Assembly (NCBI RefSeq): GCF_023282985.1
Contig: NZ_JAGQDC010000001.1
Location: 1-64,000, forward strand
DNA length: 64,000 bases
Source: Serratia silvae
GTDB lineage: Bacteria > Pseudomonadota > Gammaproteobacteria > Enterobacterales > Enterobacteriaceae
Direction: 5' to 3'
Made by a program: the position numbers and the translations under genes. Under the pieces are notes generated by a model that saw nothing but the letters and a program-made list of their open reading frames with translations, was not told the DNA's origin and ran no database searches. This document shows, piece after piece, positions 18,648-29,872 of the stretch (positions are counted from its first letter, which is position 1; every line of letters begins with the position of its first letter).

Positions 18648-20255
18648 TTACAGTGTTTCCCCTAGTATCAAATCCACCGCCTTCTCGGCCAGCATAATGG
18701 TGGGGGCGTTGGTGTTGCCGCTGGTGACCTGCGGCATTACCGAGCCGTCGACCACCCGCAGCCGCTCAAAGCCATGCACTCGTAGCTGCAAGTCGGTCAC
18801 TGAGTCCTCCGTATTTTGCCCCATGCGGCAGCTCCCTACTGGGTGATAGACCGTCTTGCAGAAGTTACGCACAAACTCCTCCATCTGCGCCTCATCGTTG
18901 ACCCATGCCGGTTGTGGCATCAGCAGATCTTTAATCAGCGGCTTGAGAGAGGCGGTTTCCAGGAAACGCAGGCCAAATTGCACCGCGCGAATACTGCCCG
19001 CCAGGTCATCGGGATGACCAAGGTAGTTGGCCTGTAGCTTGGCCGGATCGGCAGGGTTACGGCTACGTAGCTGCACCTGGCCGCGCGCTTTGGGTTGCAG
19101 ATAGCCGACCTTGAGCGACATGCCGTGGATCGCCGGTAGCGGTTCGCCGGGCACGTCGTCCCAACTGTCCAGTATCGGCAGGAAATGCACCTGCACGTCT
19201 GGCCTGCCATTACCGAGGGAATCGGCGAAGGCGGCCCCTTCCAGCACATTAGAGGTTAACACGCCGCTGCGAAACGCCAGCCACTCGGCACCGTGGCGCA
19301 GCGCCTGCAAGCCCCGGTCGGCCCCGAACAGGCTGACAGGTTCGCGGGTGCTGACGTTAATCGACATATGCAGATGATCGTGGAAGTTTTTACCTACCGG
19401 CAGATCGGCCAGCGGCGTAATGCCCAACTGCTCCAAATGTTCACGCGGGCCGATGCCGGACAGCATCAGGATCTTCGGTGAGCCAACCGCCCCGGCGCTG
19501 AGGATCACTTCCTGGCTGGCACGGGCGGCGATCTCATTGCCACCGTTCAGGCTGTAGACCACTCCGGTTGCCACGTTGTTTTCGAAGGTGACGCGGTGCA
19601 CCAGCGCATTGAGTTTCACCACCAGCCGTGAGTTATTGCGTACGGCTTGCAGATAGGTGCGGGAGGTGCTGGCGCGTTCGCCATTATGGGTGGTGGTTTG
19701 GTAGAACCCCACACCGTGCTGGCTTGCACCGTTAAAGTCGTTACGGTAGGGCAGATCCAACTCCTGACCCGCACGGATAAACGCCATGCTGAGCGGATGG
19801 CGATAGCGGTTCTCGCTGACTGGCAGCATCCCCTCGTTACCGTGATACTCATCCGCCAGGCTTTCATTGGCTTCGGCGCGTTTAAAGTAGGGCAGCACGT
19901 CCTGATAGCTCCAGCCGGTGCAGCCATACCGCTGGGCCCAGTCGTCGTAATCCTGTGGTTGGCCGCGCAGGTAGATCATGCCGTTGACCGAGCTGCCGCC
20001 GCCCAGCACCTTACCTTGGGCGATCTGCATGCGGCGGTTATTGGCGTGCGGTTCTGGCTCGGTTTCATACGGCCAACTCTTCTTGGCGATGATCTTGGCG
20101 ACCCCGGCGGGCATTTTGATAAACAGATTATTGTCGTCACCGCCGGCTTCCAGCAGCAGGATGCGGGCCTGGGTACGGCGGATGAGCTGGGCTGCCAACA
20201 CGCAACCTGCCGAGCCTGCGCCAACAATGATGTAATCGAAGTTATTTTCTGACAT
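18648..20255 (-). CDS. GMC-family FAD oxidoreductase, choline dehydrogenase-like
   Basis: This 535-residue flavoprotein alcohol dehydrogenase has the dinucleotide-binding start YIIVGAGSAGCVLAAQL, the GMC signature GKVLGGGSSVNGMIYLRG, the second signature GAVGSPKILMLSGIGP and the C-terminal VYHPVGSCRMG with the catalytic His, then GNTNAPTIMLAEKA. It resembles BetA but no betB, betI or betT lies nearby, so the substrate may be another alcohol. It converges on miaE and is monocistronic. Confidence 0.85.
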   Translation of the reverse strand: MSENNFDYIIVGAGSAGCVLAAQLIRRTQARILLLEAGGDDNNLFIKMPAGVAKIIAKKSWPYETEPEPHANNRRMQIAQGKVLGGGSSVNGMIYLRGQPQDYDDWAQRYGCTGWSYQDVLPYFKRAEANESLADEYHGNEGMLPVSENRYRHPLSMAFIRAGQELDLPYRNDFNGASQHGVGFYQTTTHNGERASTSRTYLQAVRNNSRLVVKLNALVHRVTFENNVATGVVYSLNGGNEIAARASQEVILSAGAVGSPKILMLSGIGPREHLEQLGITPLADLPVGKNFHDHLHMSINVSTREPVSLFGADRGLQALRHGAEWLAFRSGVLTSNVLEGAAFADSLGNGRPDVQVHFLPILDSWDDVPGEPLPAIHGMSLKVGYLQPKARGQVQLRSRNPADPAKLQANYLGHPDDLAGSIRAVQFGLRFLETASLKPLIKDLLMPQPAWVNDEAQMEEFVRNFCKTVYHPVGSCRMGQNTEDSVTDLQLRVHGFERLRVVDGSVMPQVTSGNTNAPTIMLAEKAVDLILGETL

Positions 20256-20464
20256 GACCGTTCCTTGTGCGTGATGGTTGGAGACTGTCTTGGCAGAGTA
20301 ACTCAGAGAAATGGTAGGTCAATTTGCAATCGTTAATTTATTAATGAATATCACAATAAATCCACATTTTACAATGGTGATTCAGTTTAACTGTTTGAAA
20401 TATAGAATTACCATTTGGTTTTTTGAATGATGTTGATGTTAATGATTTTTTCTTTGAGAGCGGT

Positions 20465-20509
20465 GCTCTCTCCCTCACCCCCAACCCTCTCCCCAAGAAG
20501 AGGGAGCCG
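20465..20509 (-). repeat. dispersed palindromic repeat, CCCTCTCC family, copy 1
   Basis: On the minus strand it reads as a GAGGGA / TCCCTC-type stem followed by GGTTGGGGGTGAGGG, the same layout as copies at 20597, 43437 and 56282. This is a short intergenic palindrome common in gamma-proteobacteria. Confidence 0.6.
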
Positions 20510-20596
20510 ATAGGCGCTGTTGTCAGGTGAAGAAGTTAATCTGTAACAGGGGAATATCGAGGGTGTATACCGTAATTAAGTTGTGGCACATTCGAT

Positions 20597-20631
20597 CCCC
20601 TCTCCTTGTGTGAGAGGGTTAGGGTGAGGGG
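20597..20631 (+). repeat. dispersed palindromic repeat, CCCTCTCC family, copy 2
   Basis: CCCCTCTCC, a short loop and GAGAGGGTTAGGGTGAGGGG. It is in opposite orientation to copy 1, and the pair encloses about 90 bases. Confidence 0.6.
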
Positions 20632-20643
20632 TCATTGCGGTGG

Positions 20644-21147
20644 TTAAAGCGCCTTCAGCATGGTAACTTCGCAGTCGCTGTGGCCGGTATTGCCCATGGC
20701 ATAGCCGATATGCTCAAAACCAAGATGTTCATACAGACCAATTGCCTGCTGCAACGTGGCGGTGGTTTCCAGATAACAACGCGCGAACCCTTGCTGGCGG
20801 GCAAACTCCAGCGCCTGTATTGCCAAGTTCTTTGCCAAACCTTTGCCGCGTACCACCGGCAGAAAATACATTTTCTGTAATTCGCAAACGTCGATCTCAC
20901 CGCCTTGCAACGGCGCAATACCACCACCACCGGCAATCTGACCGTCTATCTCCACCACCCAGTAAGCGCTGCGTGGTTGGCTGTAGAGTTGGTATAAAGC
21001 GTCCAGATTGGGATCGGAAACGGTATAACCTTTATCCGCCGTCAGGCCATGCTCGGCGGAGACTTCGCGAATGACGTGAGCAATAGCGGCATTATCGTCG
21101 GCCGTTATTGGGCGCACCAGAAGACGCACTGGGGTTGCTGTTGTCAT
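20644..21147 (-). CDS. GNAT-family N-acetyltransferase
   Basis: A start at ATG 21147 ([13 protein letters not shown]) gives 167 residues; longer starts at 21162 or 21246 add residues with no family match. The acetyl-CoA loop is seen as [16 protein letters not shown] (the V-x-x-x-RGKG-x-A pattern), preceded by the GGGGIAPL beta-strand and followed by [10 protein letters not shown], so the fold is complete. The acceptor cannot be told from sequence. It stands alone between the oxidoreductase and valS. Confidence 0.85.
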   Translation of the reverse strand: MTTATPVRLLVRPITADDNAAIAHVIREVSAEHGLTADKGYTVSDPNLDALYQLYSQPRSAYWVVEIDGQIAGGGGIAPLQGGEIDVCELQKMYFLPVVRGKGLAKNLAIQALEFARQQGFARCYLETTATLQQAIGLYEHLGFEHIGYAMGNTGHSDCEVTMLKAL

Positions 21148-21273
21148 GTTTTTACTCGCCATTTGCCAATAAATGGAGCCTGCGCGGCACCAGAGTTTCG
21201 TTGTTATTACCAAACGTGTCATTTCTGTCAAGCTTTGTAATAACACCTAAGGCTGCTACTTGGCAATGCTGAT

Positions 21274-21308
21274 AAAAAAACAGCGGGGAAAAATCACCCG
21301 CTGTTTTT
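21274..21308 (-). terminator. intrinsic terminator of valS
   Basis: On the minus strand AAAAACAGCGGG pairs with CCCGCTGTTTTT (arms 21297-21308 and 21276-21287) and a run of seven T follows. It lies 18 bases after the valS stop. Confidence 0.85.
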
Positions 21309-21325
21309 GATCGGTAGCTAGCAGA

Positions 21326-24202
21326 TTACAGCGCGGCGATGGTCGCCTGTTGTTCCTGTAGCTTCACCTTGCCTTCTTTGCAGGCTGCCAGGCGCTCACG
21401 CTCTTTGGCCACTACCGCTTCCGGTGCGCGAGCCACAAAGCCTTCGTTGGACAGCTTGCCTTCGATAGAAGCAATCTCACCATCCAGCTTGCCCATTTCT
21501 TTCGACAGGCGCGCGATTTCCGCATCCTTGTCAATAAAGCCAGCCATTGGGATCAGCAGTTCGGCACCGTCTACCAGCTTGGTGACCGAAACAGGGCCTT
21601 TCTCGCCCGCAGGTAGCAGGGTGATGGAGGTCAGGCGCGCCAGACGTTCGATAAAGCTTTGGTTTTCCTGTACGCGGCGTTGGGCATCACCATTGGCGTT
21701 ACGCAGCAGCACTTCCAGCTGTTTGCTTGGCGCAATGTTCATCTCGGCGCGGATGTTACGCACCGCGGTGATTGCCTGCTTGATCCATTCCAGATCGTTC
21801 AATGCCTGCTGGTCTTCCAGCGCGGCGTCGAAGGCCGGGAACGGTTGCAGCATGATGGTGTCTGCGGTTTCACCGGTCAGAGGCTTAACGCGCTGCCAGA
21901 TGGTTTCGGTGATAAATGGAATGATTGGGTGCGCCAGGCGCAACAACGCTTCCAGCACGGTGATCAGCGTATTACGTGTGCCACGCTGTTCCGCTTCGCT
22001 GCCGTTGATGACGATTGGTTTGGTCAATTCCAGATACCAGTCGCAGAACTGGTTCCAGGTGAATTCGTACAGGATGCCCGCTGCGATATCGAAGCGATAG
22101 GTATCCAGCGCCTCACGGTAGGCTTTCACCGTGCGGTTGAATTCGGCCAGGATCCAGCGGTCGGCCAGCGACAGCTGCATTTCGCCACCGTTGAAGCCAC
22201 AGTCGTGCGCTTCGGTGTTCATCAACACAAAGCGGCTGGCGTTCCACAGCTTGTTACAGAAGTTGCGGTAGCCTTCCAGGCGTTTCATATCCCAGTTGAT
22301 GTCACGGCCTGTGGAGGCCAGTGCTGCCAGGGTGAAGCGCAGGGCGTCGGTGCCGTGCGGTTCGATGCCGTTCGGGAACTGCTTCTCGGTGCGCTTGCGG
22401 ATTTTCTCTGCCAGCTGCGGCTGCATCATGTTGCCGGTGCGTTTCTCCAGCAGGTCTTCCAGCGAGATACCGTCAACCATATCCAGTGGATCGATGACGT
22501 TACCCTTCGACTTGGACATCTTCTGCCCTTCGTCGTCGCGGATCAGGCCGGTCATGTACACGGTCTTGAACGGAACCTGCGGCTTGCCGTTTTCATCTTT
22601 GACGAAGTGCATGGTCAGCATGATCATGCGGGCAATCCAGAAGAAGATGATGTCGAAGCCGCTGACCAGCACGCTGGTCGGGTGGAAGGTCTTCAGATCT
22701 GGGGTCTGCTCTGGCCAACCCAGGGTCGAGAAGGTCCACAGGCCAGAGGAGAACCAGGTATCCAGCACGTCTTCGTCCTGGTGAAGCTGAACGTCGGCAC
22801 CCAGGTTGTTTTCGCGGCGCACTTCTTCTTCGGTGCGGCCAACGTAGACTTTGCCTTCTGCGTCGTACCAGGCCGGAATGCGGTGGCCCCACCACAGCTG
22901 ACGGGAGATACACCAGTCCTGGATATCGCGCATCCAGCTGAAGTACATGTTTTCGTACTGCTTAGGCACGAACTGGATCTCACCTTGCTCAACCGCTTCA
23001 ACCGCGACTTTCGCCAGCGGTGCGGTACGCACGTACCATTGGTCGGTCAGCATCGGCTCAATAACCACGCCGCCACGGTCGCCGTAAGGCACGGTCAGAT
23101 CGTGTGGCTTAATCTCTTCCAGCAGGCCGAGCTCGTCAAAGGCGGCAACCACGGCTTTACGCGCTGCGAAACGCTCCAGGCCACGGAACTGGGCTGGCAG
23201 CTCACCGCTGTAGACGGTGCTGGCTTCACCCAAGGTGTCGAACACCTCGGCGACTTCAAGGATGTCACCGTCGAAGCTCAGGATGTTGATCATCGGCAGA
23301 CCGTGACGCTTACCAACCTCATAGTCGTTGAAGTCGTGCGCTGGGGTGATTTTCACGCAGCCGGTGCCTTTCTCCATATCAGCGTGCTCGTCACCCACGA
23401 TGCGGATGCGGCGGCCCACCAACGGCAGAATGATCTCTTTACCAATCAGATCCTTGTAGCGCGGATCTTCCGGGTTTACCGCTACGCCGGTATCACCCAG
23501 CACGGTTTCCGGACGGGTGGTGGCAACCACCAGATAGTCTTTGCCTTCTGCCGTTTTTGCCCCATCGGCCAGCGGGTAGCGCAGGTGCCACATGGAACCT
23601 TTGGACTCGCGGTTTTCCACTTCCAGATCGGAGATGGCGGTGCGCAGTTTTGGATCCCAGTTCACCAGGCGTTTGCCACGGTAGATCAGATCTTCTTTGT
23701 ACAGGCGGACAAACACTTCTTTCACCGCGTTGGACAGGCCTTCATCCATGGTGAAGCGCTCGCGCTCCCAATCCACGGAGTTGCCCAGACGGCGCATCTG
23801 GCGGGTGATGGTGCCGCCGGACTCGTCCTTCCACTGCCAGATTTTATCGATGAACGCATCGCGGCCATAATCATGGCGAGTTTTATTTTCTTCTGCGGCG
23901 ATCTTGCGCTCAACCACCATCTGGGTCGCGATACCGGCATGGTCGGTACCGGCTTGCCACAGGGTATTTTTACCCTGCATACGCTGGTAGCGGGTCATGG
24001 TGTCCATGATGGTCTGCTGGAACGCGTGGCCCATATGCAGGCTGCCGGTGACGTTCGGCGGCGGGATCATGATGCAGAAACTTTCCTGGCTGGTATCGCC
24101 ATTCGGTTTGAAATAGCCCTGGCTTTCCCAGTGATCGTACAGCTTCTGTTCGATCTGGGTTGGGTCATAGGCGGTATCGAGATCGGTGTTGGTCTTTTCC
24201 AT
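21326..24202 (-). CDS. valS: valyl-tRNA synthetase
   Basis: ValS charges tRNA-Val and edits mischarged threonine. This 958-residue class I synthetase has the HIGH-type motif HMGH at 56-59 within [15 protein letters not shown], the KMSKS motif in [15 protein letters not shown], the editing domain between them, an anticodon-binding domain and a C-terminal coiled coil (about 890-955) typical of ValS. It is 14 bases downstream of holC, the conserved pepA-holC-valS order. Confidence 0.97.
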   Translation of the reverse strand: MEKTNTDLDTAYDPTQIEQKLYDHWESQGYFKPNGDTSQESFCIMIPPPNVTGSLHMGHAFQQTIMDTMTRYQRMQGKNTLWQAGTDHAGIATQMVVERKIAAEENKTRHDYGRDAFIDKIWQWKDESGGTITRQMRRLGNSVDWERERFTMDEGLSNAVKEVFVRLYKEDLIYRGKRLVNWDPKLRTAISDLEVENRESKGSMWHLRYPLADGAKTAEGKDYLVVATTRPETVLGDTGVAVNPEDPRYKDLIGKEIILPLVGRRIRIVGDEHADMEKGTGCVKITPAHDFNDYEVGKRHGLPMINILSFDGDILEVAEVFDTLGEASTVYSGELPAQFRGLERFAARKAVVAAFDELGLLEEIKPHDLTVPYGDRGGVVIEPMLTDQWYVRTAPLAKVAVEAVEQGEIQFVPKQYENMYFSWMRDIQDWCISRQLWWGHRIPAWYDAEGKVYVGRTEEEVRRENNLGADVQLHQDEDVLDTWFSSGLWTFSTLGWPEQTPDLKTFHPTSVLVSGFDIIFFWIARMIMLTMHFVKDENGKPQVPFKTVYMTGLIRDDEGQKMSKSKGNVIDPLDMVDGISLEDLLEKRTGNMMQPQLAEKIRKRTEKQFPNGIEPHGTDALRFTLAALASTGRDINWDMKRLEGYRNFCNKLWNASRFVLMNTEAHDCGFNGGEMQLSLADRWILAEFNRTVKAYREALDTYRFDIAAGILYEFTWNQFCDWYLELTKPIVINGSEAEQRGTRNTLITVLEALLRLAHPIIPFITETIWQRVKPLTGETADTIMLQPFPAFDAALEDQQALNDLEWIKQAITAVRNIRAEMNIAPSKQLEVLLRNANGDAQRRVQENQSFIERLARLTSITLLPAGEKGPVSVTKLVDGAELLIPMAGFIDKDAEIARLSKEMGKLDGEIASIEGKLSNEGFVARAPEAVVAKERERLAACKEGKVKLQEQQATIAAL

Positions 24203-24216
24203 TTTTATTTCAAGGT

Positions 24217-24669
24217 TCAGTTAGTTGGCGGCGTGGCCGTGGTCAAATGGAAGCCGACGCTGCGATAGGCTTTGTAACGTTCGCGCGCCAACTGTTTCAA
24301 GGTGTCTTCGTAAGGGACGAAGTCTACCACTTCATGGAAAGCAGTAGCAAAATCTGCAAACTGCGGCAGCAGGGCGATCAGCAGATCGCGTGGGGCATTG
24401 CCGCGTTTGCCTGGCCAGCACAGCTCGACCGGGGCGCCAAAGTTTGGCCCTTCGCCTGCGAGATTATGCGGCACAAATTGGTGTGGCTCACGTTGCCACA
24501 GGGCTTCATCCAGCCGCTGGGCCTGCTCCTGGTTTTCACAGGCGATCAGCACCCGCTTGCCAGCACGCCATCTTTCGGCAGCAACGGCGCAGGCCACAGC
24601 CTCGTGTGCACTGAGTGCGCCAGCGGGTTCTGCGTGTTCAAGAAGGTAGAACGTTGCCTGTTTGATCAT
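24217..24669 (-). CDS. holC: DNA polymerase III chi subunit
   Basis: HolC links the clamp loader (through psi) to single-strand binding protein. It has 150 residues, and [26 protein letters not shown] and [19 protein letters not shown], here read as two separate conserved stretches, match the E. coli protein closely, as does [18 protein letters not shown]. It sits between pepA and valS in the standard order. The TATA-poor gap to pepA is occupied by an ERIC element. Confidence 0.95.
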   Translation of the reverse strand: MIKQATFYLLEHAEPAGALSAHEAVACAVAAERWRAGKRVLIACENQEQAQRLDEALWQREPHQFVPHNLAGEGPNFGAPVELCWPGKRGNAPRDLLIALLPQFADFATAFHEVVDFVPYEDTLKQLARERYKAYRSVGFHLTTATPPTN

Positions 24670-24730
24670 GGATTCGTTGCCACTAAGAAAAAGTAGGGGC
24701 GCAACCAGTGCGCCCGTTTTGCATGATTAT

Positions 24731-24855
24731 ATACCCAATAGATTTCAAGTTGCAGCTAGGCGGTGAGTTCGTTCCTCCCCAGGAGCTTACTTTTGTAAGT
24801 GACTGGGGTGGACGAACGCAGCCAACAACGCTGCAGCTTGAAAGATGAAGGGTAT
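24731..24855. repeat. ERIC element, full length
   Basis: About 125 bases begin ATACCC and end GGGTAT, with the central ERIC core CCCCAGGAGCTTAC and TAAGTGACTGGGGTG. It fills the holC-pepA gap and ends two bases from the pepA stop codon, so it is transcribed in the pepA message and can fold into a long hairpin. Confidence 0.92.
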
Positions 24856-24856
24856 T

Positions 24857-26383
<1,527 letters not shown>

Positions 26384-26648
26384 TTAAAGACAACGACGAA
26401 AGCTACGGCTAGAATGACATACTCCGCCAAGATCTTCCGTCATTGAGTTAACTAACTAGGTTAACCTGAACGGCGTAAATGTTCTGTTTTGGCTACTATA
26501 GGTCTGTTCCTATAGGATGGCCAAACAGCTTGATGTTCTAATACTATTTTAGCTGTGAAGGTTGCCACATGATGAGAAAAAATGGCGGATTAGCGATGAA
26601 ACTATCGATTTTCCTGCAAAAAGACAAGTTTTCACAGGCGTAATAAGC

Positions 26649-27743
26649 GTGATCATCATTAGATATCTGGTACGGGAAACGCTGAAGAGCCAAATTGCCA
26701 TCCTGTTTATCCTGCTTCTGATCTTCTTTTGTCAGAACCTGGTCAGGGTGTTAGGTGATGCGGTTGACGGCAATATCCCGACAAATTTAGTCTTATCCCT
26801 GCTTGCATTGGGTGTGCCGAAGATGGCGCAGCTAATCTTGCCCTTAAGCCTGTTTCTTGGCCTCTTGATGACGTTTGGACGGTTGTATACCGAAAGCGAA
26901 ATCACCGTTATGCACGCCTGCGGTCTGGGGAAACGGACCCTGATCATTGCCGCTATGGTGTTGGCGATCTTTACCTCGGCGGTGGCTGCGGTGAACGTCT
27001 TCTGGGTCGGGCCATGGGCGGCCAGCCATCAGGACGAAGTGATTGCCGAAGCCAAAGCCAACCCCAGCATTGCCGGGTTGGCGGAAGGGCAGTTCCAGTC
27101 CTCACAGGATGGTAACGCTGTGCTGTTTGTCGGCAGCGTTAAAGGCAACACTTTTAACGATGTGTTCCTGGCGCAGCTACGTCCGAACGGTAACCAACGC
27201 CCTTCGGTGGTGGTAGCCGAGCATGGGGTGATCAATCAGGGCCGCGATGGATCGCAGGTTGTCACGCTGGACAAAGGCACCCGGTTTGAAGGCACCGCGC
27301 TGCTGCGTGATTTCCGCATTACCGACTTCAACGACTATAAAGCGGTTATCGGTCATCAGTCGGTCACTATCGATAATACCCAGTCCGAACAGATGTCGAT
27401 GCGCACGCTGTGGGAATCGAATGAACCGGATGCACGCGCCGAATTCCACTGGCGTCTGACGCTGGTCGTCTCCGTGGTGCTGATGGCGCTGCTGGTGGTG
27501 CCGCTCAGCGTGGTCAACCCGCGCCAAGGCCGCGTGCTGAGCATGTTGCCAGCAATGCTGCTGTATCTGATCTTCTTCCTGCTACAGACCTCGCTGCGTT
27601 CCAATGCCGGTAAGGGCAAGCTGGATCCGCTGGTGTGGATGTGGCTGGTGAACCTGACGTACTTCGTGATTGCCCTGGCACTTAACCTGTGGGATACCGT
27701 GCCGATGCGCAAACTGCGTGCACGCCTGAGAGGAGCGGCCTGA
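26649..27743 (+). CDS. lptF: LPS export permease LptF
   Basis: LptF, with LptG and LptB, extracts lipopolysaccharide from the inner membrane for transport to the cell surface. I choose GTG 26649, whose product begins with the family start (V/M)IIIRYLVRETLKSQ; upstream in-frame codons to 26562 add 29 unrelated residues. The 364-residue protein has six membrane helices (three at each end) around a periplasmic jellyroll domain (about 130-265), with the conserved VVNPRQGRVLSMLPAMLLY near the C-terminal helices. It overlaps lptG by one base (TGATG). Confidence 0.95.
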   Translation: MIIIRYLVRETLKSQIAILFILLLIFFCQNLVRVLGDAVDGNIPTNLVLSLLALGVPKMAQLILPLSLFLGLLMTFGRLYTESEITVMHACGLGKRTLIIAAMVLAIFTSAVAAVNVFWVGPWAASHQDEVIAEAKANPSIAGLAEGQFQSSQDGNAVLFVGSVKGNTFNDVFLAQLRPNGNQRPSVVVAEHGVINQGRDGSQVVTLDKGTRFEGTALLRDFRITDFNDYKAVIGHQSVTIDNTQSEQMSMRTLWESNEPDARAEFHWRLTLVVSVVLMALLVVPLSVVNPRQGRVLSMLPAMLLYLIFFLLQTSLRSNAGKGKLDPLVWMWLVNLTYFVIALALNLWDTVPMRKLRARLRGAA

Positions 27744-28813
27744 TGTTTGGTGTACTGGACCGTTATATCGGTAAAACGATTTTCAACACCATCATGATGA
27801 CGCTGTTCATGCTGGTTTCGCTTTCCGGCATCATCAAGTTCGTCGATCAGCTGCGTAAAGTCGGGCAGGGTGAATACTCGGCGCTGGGCGCGGGGGTATA
27901 TACCCTGCTCAGCGTGCCAAAGGATATTGAGATCTTCTTCCCAATGGCGGCACTGCTGGGGGCATTGCTCGGCTTGGGCACCCTGGCTACGCGTAGCGAA
28001 CTGGTGGTGATGCAGGCTTCTGGTTTCACCCGGCTGCAAATCGCTGGTTCGGTGATGAAAACTGCTATTCCGCTGGTCTTGCTGACGATGGCAATCGGCG
28101 AATGGGTGGCACCGCAGGGCGAACAGATGGCGCGTAACTACCGTGCGCAGCAGATGTACGGTGGCTCGCTGCTCTCCACCAAGAGCGGTCTGTGGGCGAA
28201 GGACGGCAACGACTTTATCTACATCGAACGGGTGGCAGGCGAAAAAGAGCTGGCTGGCGTCAACATTTACCACTTCAACGATCAGCGCCGGTTAGAAACC
28301 GTTCGCTATGCCGGTACTGCAGATTTTGAAGATGGCGCGTGGCAGCTTTCGCAGGTGGATACTTCCGATTTGACCAACCCGAATCAGGTCACCAGTACCC
28401 AGACGCTAACCGGGGTGTGGAAAACCAACCTGACGCCGGACAAGCTGGGCGTGGTGGCGTTGGATCCGGATTCTCTCTCCATCAGCGGCCTGCACAACTA
28501 TGTGAAGTACCTTAAGCAGAGCGGCCAGGAGGCCAGCCGTTACCAGCTGAATATGTGGAGCAAGATCTTCTCGCCGCTGTCGGTGGCGGTGATGATGCTG
28601 ATGGCGCTGTCGTTTATCTTTGGCCCGCTGCGTAGCGTGCCGATGGGTGTGCGGGTGGTGATCGGTATCAGCTTCGGCTTCCTGTTCTACGTGCTGGATC
28701 AGATCTTTGGCCCGCTGAGCCTGGTGTACAGCATGCCGCCAATCCTGGGTGCTCTGTTGCCAAGCCTGCTGTTCCTGTTGATCAGCTTTGTCCTGCTGCT
28801 AAAGCGGAAATAG
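27743..28813 (+). CDS. lptG: LPS export permease LptG
   Basis: LptG is the partner of LptF. ATG 27743 (MFGVLDRYIGKTI) overlaps the lptF stop, giving translational coupling, and the product is 356 residues. Helices lie at about 12-32, 58-80 and 100-118, then a periplasmic domain, then three more helices from about residue 275. RSVPMGVRVVIGI near the end is typical of the family. The next genes on the other strand are acquired, so this closes the conserved block. Confidence 0.95.
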   Translation: MFGVLDRYIGKTIFNTIMMTLFMLVSLSGIIKFVDQLRKVGQGEYSALGAGVYTLLSVPKDIEIFFPMAALLGALLGLGTLATRSELVVMQASGFTRLQIAGSVMKTAIPLVLLTMAIGEWVAPQGEQMARNYRAQQMYGGSLLSTKSGLWAKDGNDFIYIERVAGEKELAGVNIYHFNDQRRLETVRYAGTADFEDGAWQLSQVDTSDLTNPNQVTSTQTLTGVWKTNLTPDKLGVVALDPDSLSISGLHNYVKYLKQSGQEASRYQLNMWSKIFSPLSVAVMMLMALSFIFGPLRSVPMGVRVVIGISFGFLFYVLDQIFGPLSLVYSMPPILGALLPSLLFLLISFVLLLKRK

Positions 28814-28873
28814 CTGGCTGTTTCCTTCCGTTGTTAACTGGCCCTGAGCACTTCTGGCTCGTGGGTCAGCTCT

Positions 28874-29191
28874 TCAAATACCCAGAATTAACAGGTCGAT
28901 GGCCGCAACCAGCTCATCACGTAGATGGGCTGCGTTAGTGATTAGGCAATCTGCGCTAAGATTTTTGACATCAGTCGTTGTCAGTAGGCTAGTAAGGATC
29001 ACATAGTCTTCCTGATCTACAGATAATACGGGGGTCAGCGCTTTTACTTGCGAGTTTGCTGCATGTTTTAAAGTCAGGGGCATGACCAAGCGAGTGCTAA
29101 GGTGAGCGAGTAAATCGGACTGCACATCGATAAAGAAGGGGTATATCTGTTTGTTTTTGGAGTTATTTCTATAAACAGAAAATTGTTTCAT
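28874..29191 (-). CDS. ccdB: CcdB-family toxin (DNA gyrase poison)
   Basis: This 105-residue protein matches CcdB in layout: QFSVYRN opening, PFFIDVQSDLL, a MPL strand, LTPVLSVDQEDYVILT and the C-terminal AIDLLILGI that matches the functional tail of CcdB (NLMFWGI in plasmid F). The conserved Trp just before the terminal Gly-Ile is Leu here, so gyrase poisoning activity may be altered; chromosomal CcdBs often differ there. Its ATG overlaps the ccdA stop (TAATG). Confidence 0.88.
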   Translation of the reverse strand: MKQFSVYRNNSKNKQIYPFFIDVQSDLLAHLSTRLVMPLTLKHAANSQVKALTPVLSVDQEDYVILTSLLTTTDVKNLSADCLITNAAHLRDELVAAIDLLILGI

Positions 29192-29436
29192 TACAGAACC
29201 CCAAACTCAGCATCATCAGAAAAAAGACCATTCTCCTCAACGAAACCATTTAATGCTTCAAGACCAGCACGGTTTTCCTCGAGCCAACGTTCACGCTGCC
29301 CCTTCTTAACTGCCAGTTCTAAAGCGTGGTTTAGGGTAGCCGATAAGTTTAGATCTAATGCTTTAGCCTGTTCAATCAGGTCAACACTTAAGTACACGTT
29401 AGTATTGCGTTTTTTTATTACTGAAATTGTTCTCAT
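29191..29436 (-). CDS. ccdA: CcdA-family antitoxin
   Basis: ATG 29436 follows a strong GGAGGTG site and gives 81 residues. The N-terminus (VIKKRNTNVYLSVDLIEQAKALDLNL, here described in two halves, the second being the helix) is a ribbon-helix-helix DNA-binding domain that would autoregulate the pair. The C-terminal WLEENRAGLEALNGFVEENG is the toxin-binding tail that is unstructured until bound. It is followed at once by ccdB. Confidence 0.9.
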   Translation of the reverse strand: MRTISVIKKRNTNVYLSVDLIEQAKALDLNLSATLNHALELAVKKGQRERWLEENRAGLEALNGFVEENGLFSDDAEFGVL

Positions 29437-29482
29437 AACACCTCCTGAGCATGATTTATGCGCATAACTATAGCGCACCAAT

Positions 29483-29508
29483 AAAAAAGCGCAACGTTGC
29501 CGCTGCGC
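29483..29508 (-). terminator. intrinsic terminator after the SMR gene pair
   Basis: On the minus strand GCGCA (29504-29508 complement) pairs with TGCGC (29489-29493 complement) across a ten-base loop and is followed by six T. It separates the exporter genes from ccdAB. Confidence 0.7.
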
Positions 29509-29531
29509 CTTATCTGGTAGAGCCTGAAAGC

Positions 29532-29861
29532 TTACATCTGCGAGAAGATGTTCATAATGACGCCGCCGCTGATGATCAGCGCCATGGCGAATATGGCAGG
29601 GAGATCCGGTTTCTGCTTGTAGAGCAGCATGGAAACGAAGGTCACGCCGACGATGCCAAAGCCGCACCACAGCGAGTAGGCGACGCCCACCGGGATAAAA
29701 CCCATCGCTTTGGTCAGGGCGAAATAACACAGGCAGTAAGCGCTAATTACCAGCACCGAAGGCCCCAGCTTTTTAAAGTTGTTGGTTTTTTTGATCATCG
29801 ACGTACCGGTAATTTCCGAGCCGATAGACAGAGCCAGCCACAAGAAGCCAATATTAAACAT
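29532..29861 (-). CDS. small multidrug resistance (SMR) family exporter, second subunit
   Basis: This 109-residue protein has four membrane helices and the essential SMR glutamate (Glu16, GSEITGT) in helix 1. GVAYSLWCGFGIVGV is the helix-3 packing motif and ISGGVIMNIFSQM the last helix. It is 11 bases downstream of a related SMR gene, so the two likely form an obligate heterodimer. It has the same strand as the choline microcompartment operon and follows it after an ERIC element; SMR genes are often associated with choline-lyase clusters, which suggests export of trimethylamine or another amine. The link is inference. Confidence 0.85.
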   Translation of the reverse strand: MFNIGFLWLALSIGSEITGTSMIKKTNNFKKLGPSVLVISAYCLCYFALTKAMGFIPVGVAYSLWCGFGIVGVTFVSMLLYKQKPDLPAIFAMALIISGGVIMNIFSQM

Positions 29862-29872
29862 AGTTGATACCC

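Larger units (their letters stand above)
20256..20643. other. intergenic region with an inverted pair of CCCTCTCC palindromes
   Basis: This gap lies upstream of the GMC oxidoreductase and downstream of the acetyltransferase gene. It holds the two dispersed repeats listed separately and AT-rich sequence that should include the oxidoreductase promoter. I see no gene. Confidence 0.6.

Noticed and set aside
21659-24268. Open frame of 869 codons antisense to valS
   Set aside because: It is the shadow of a GC-rich conserved gene on the other strand; its product has no recognisable motifs and no ribosome site.
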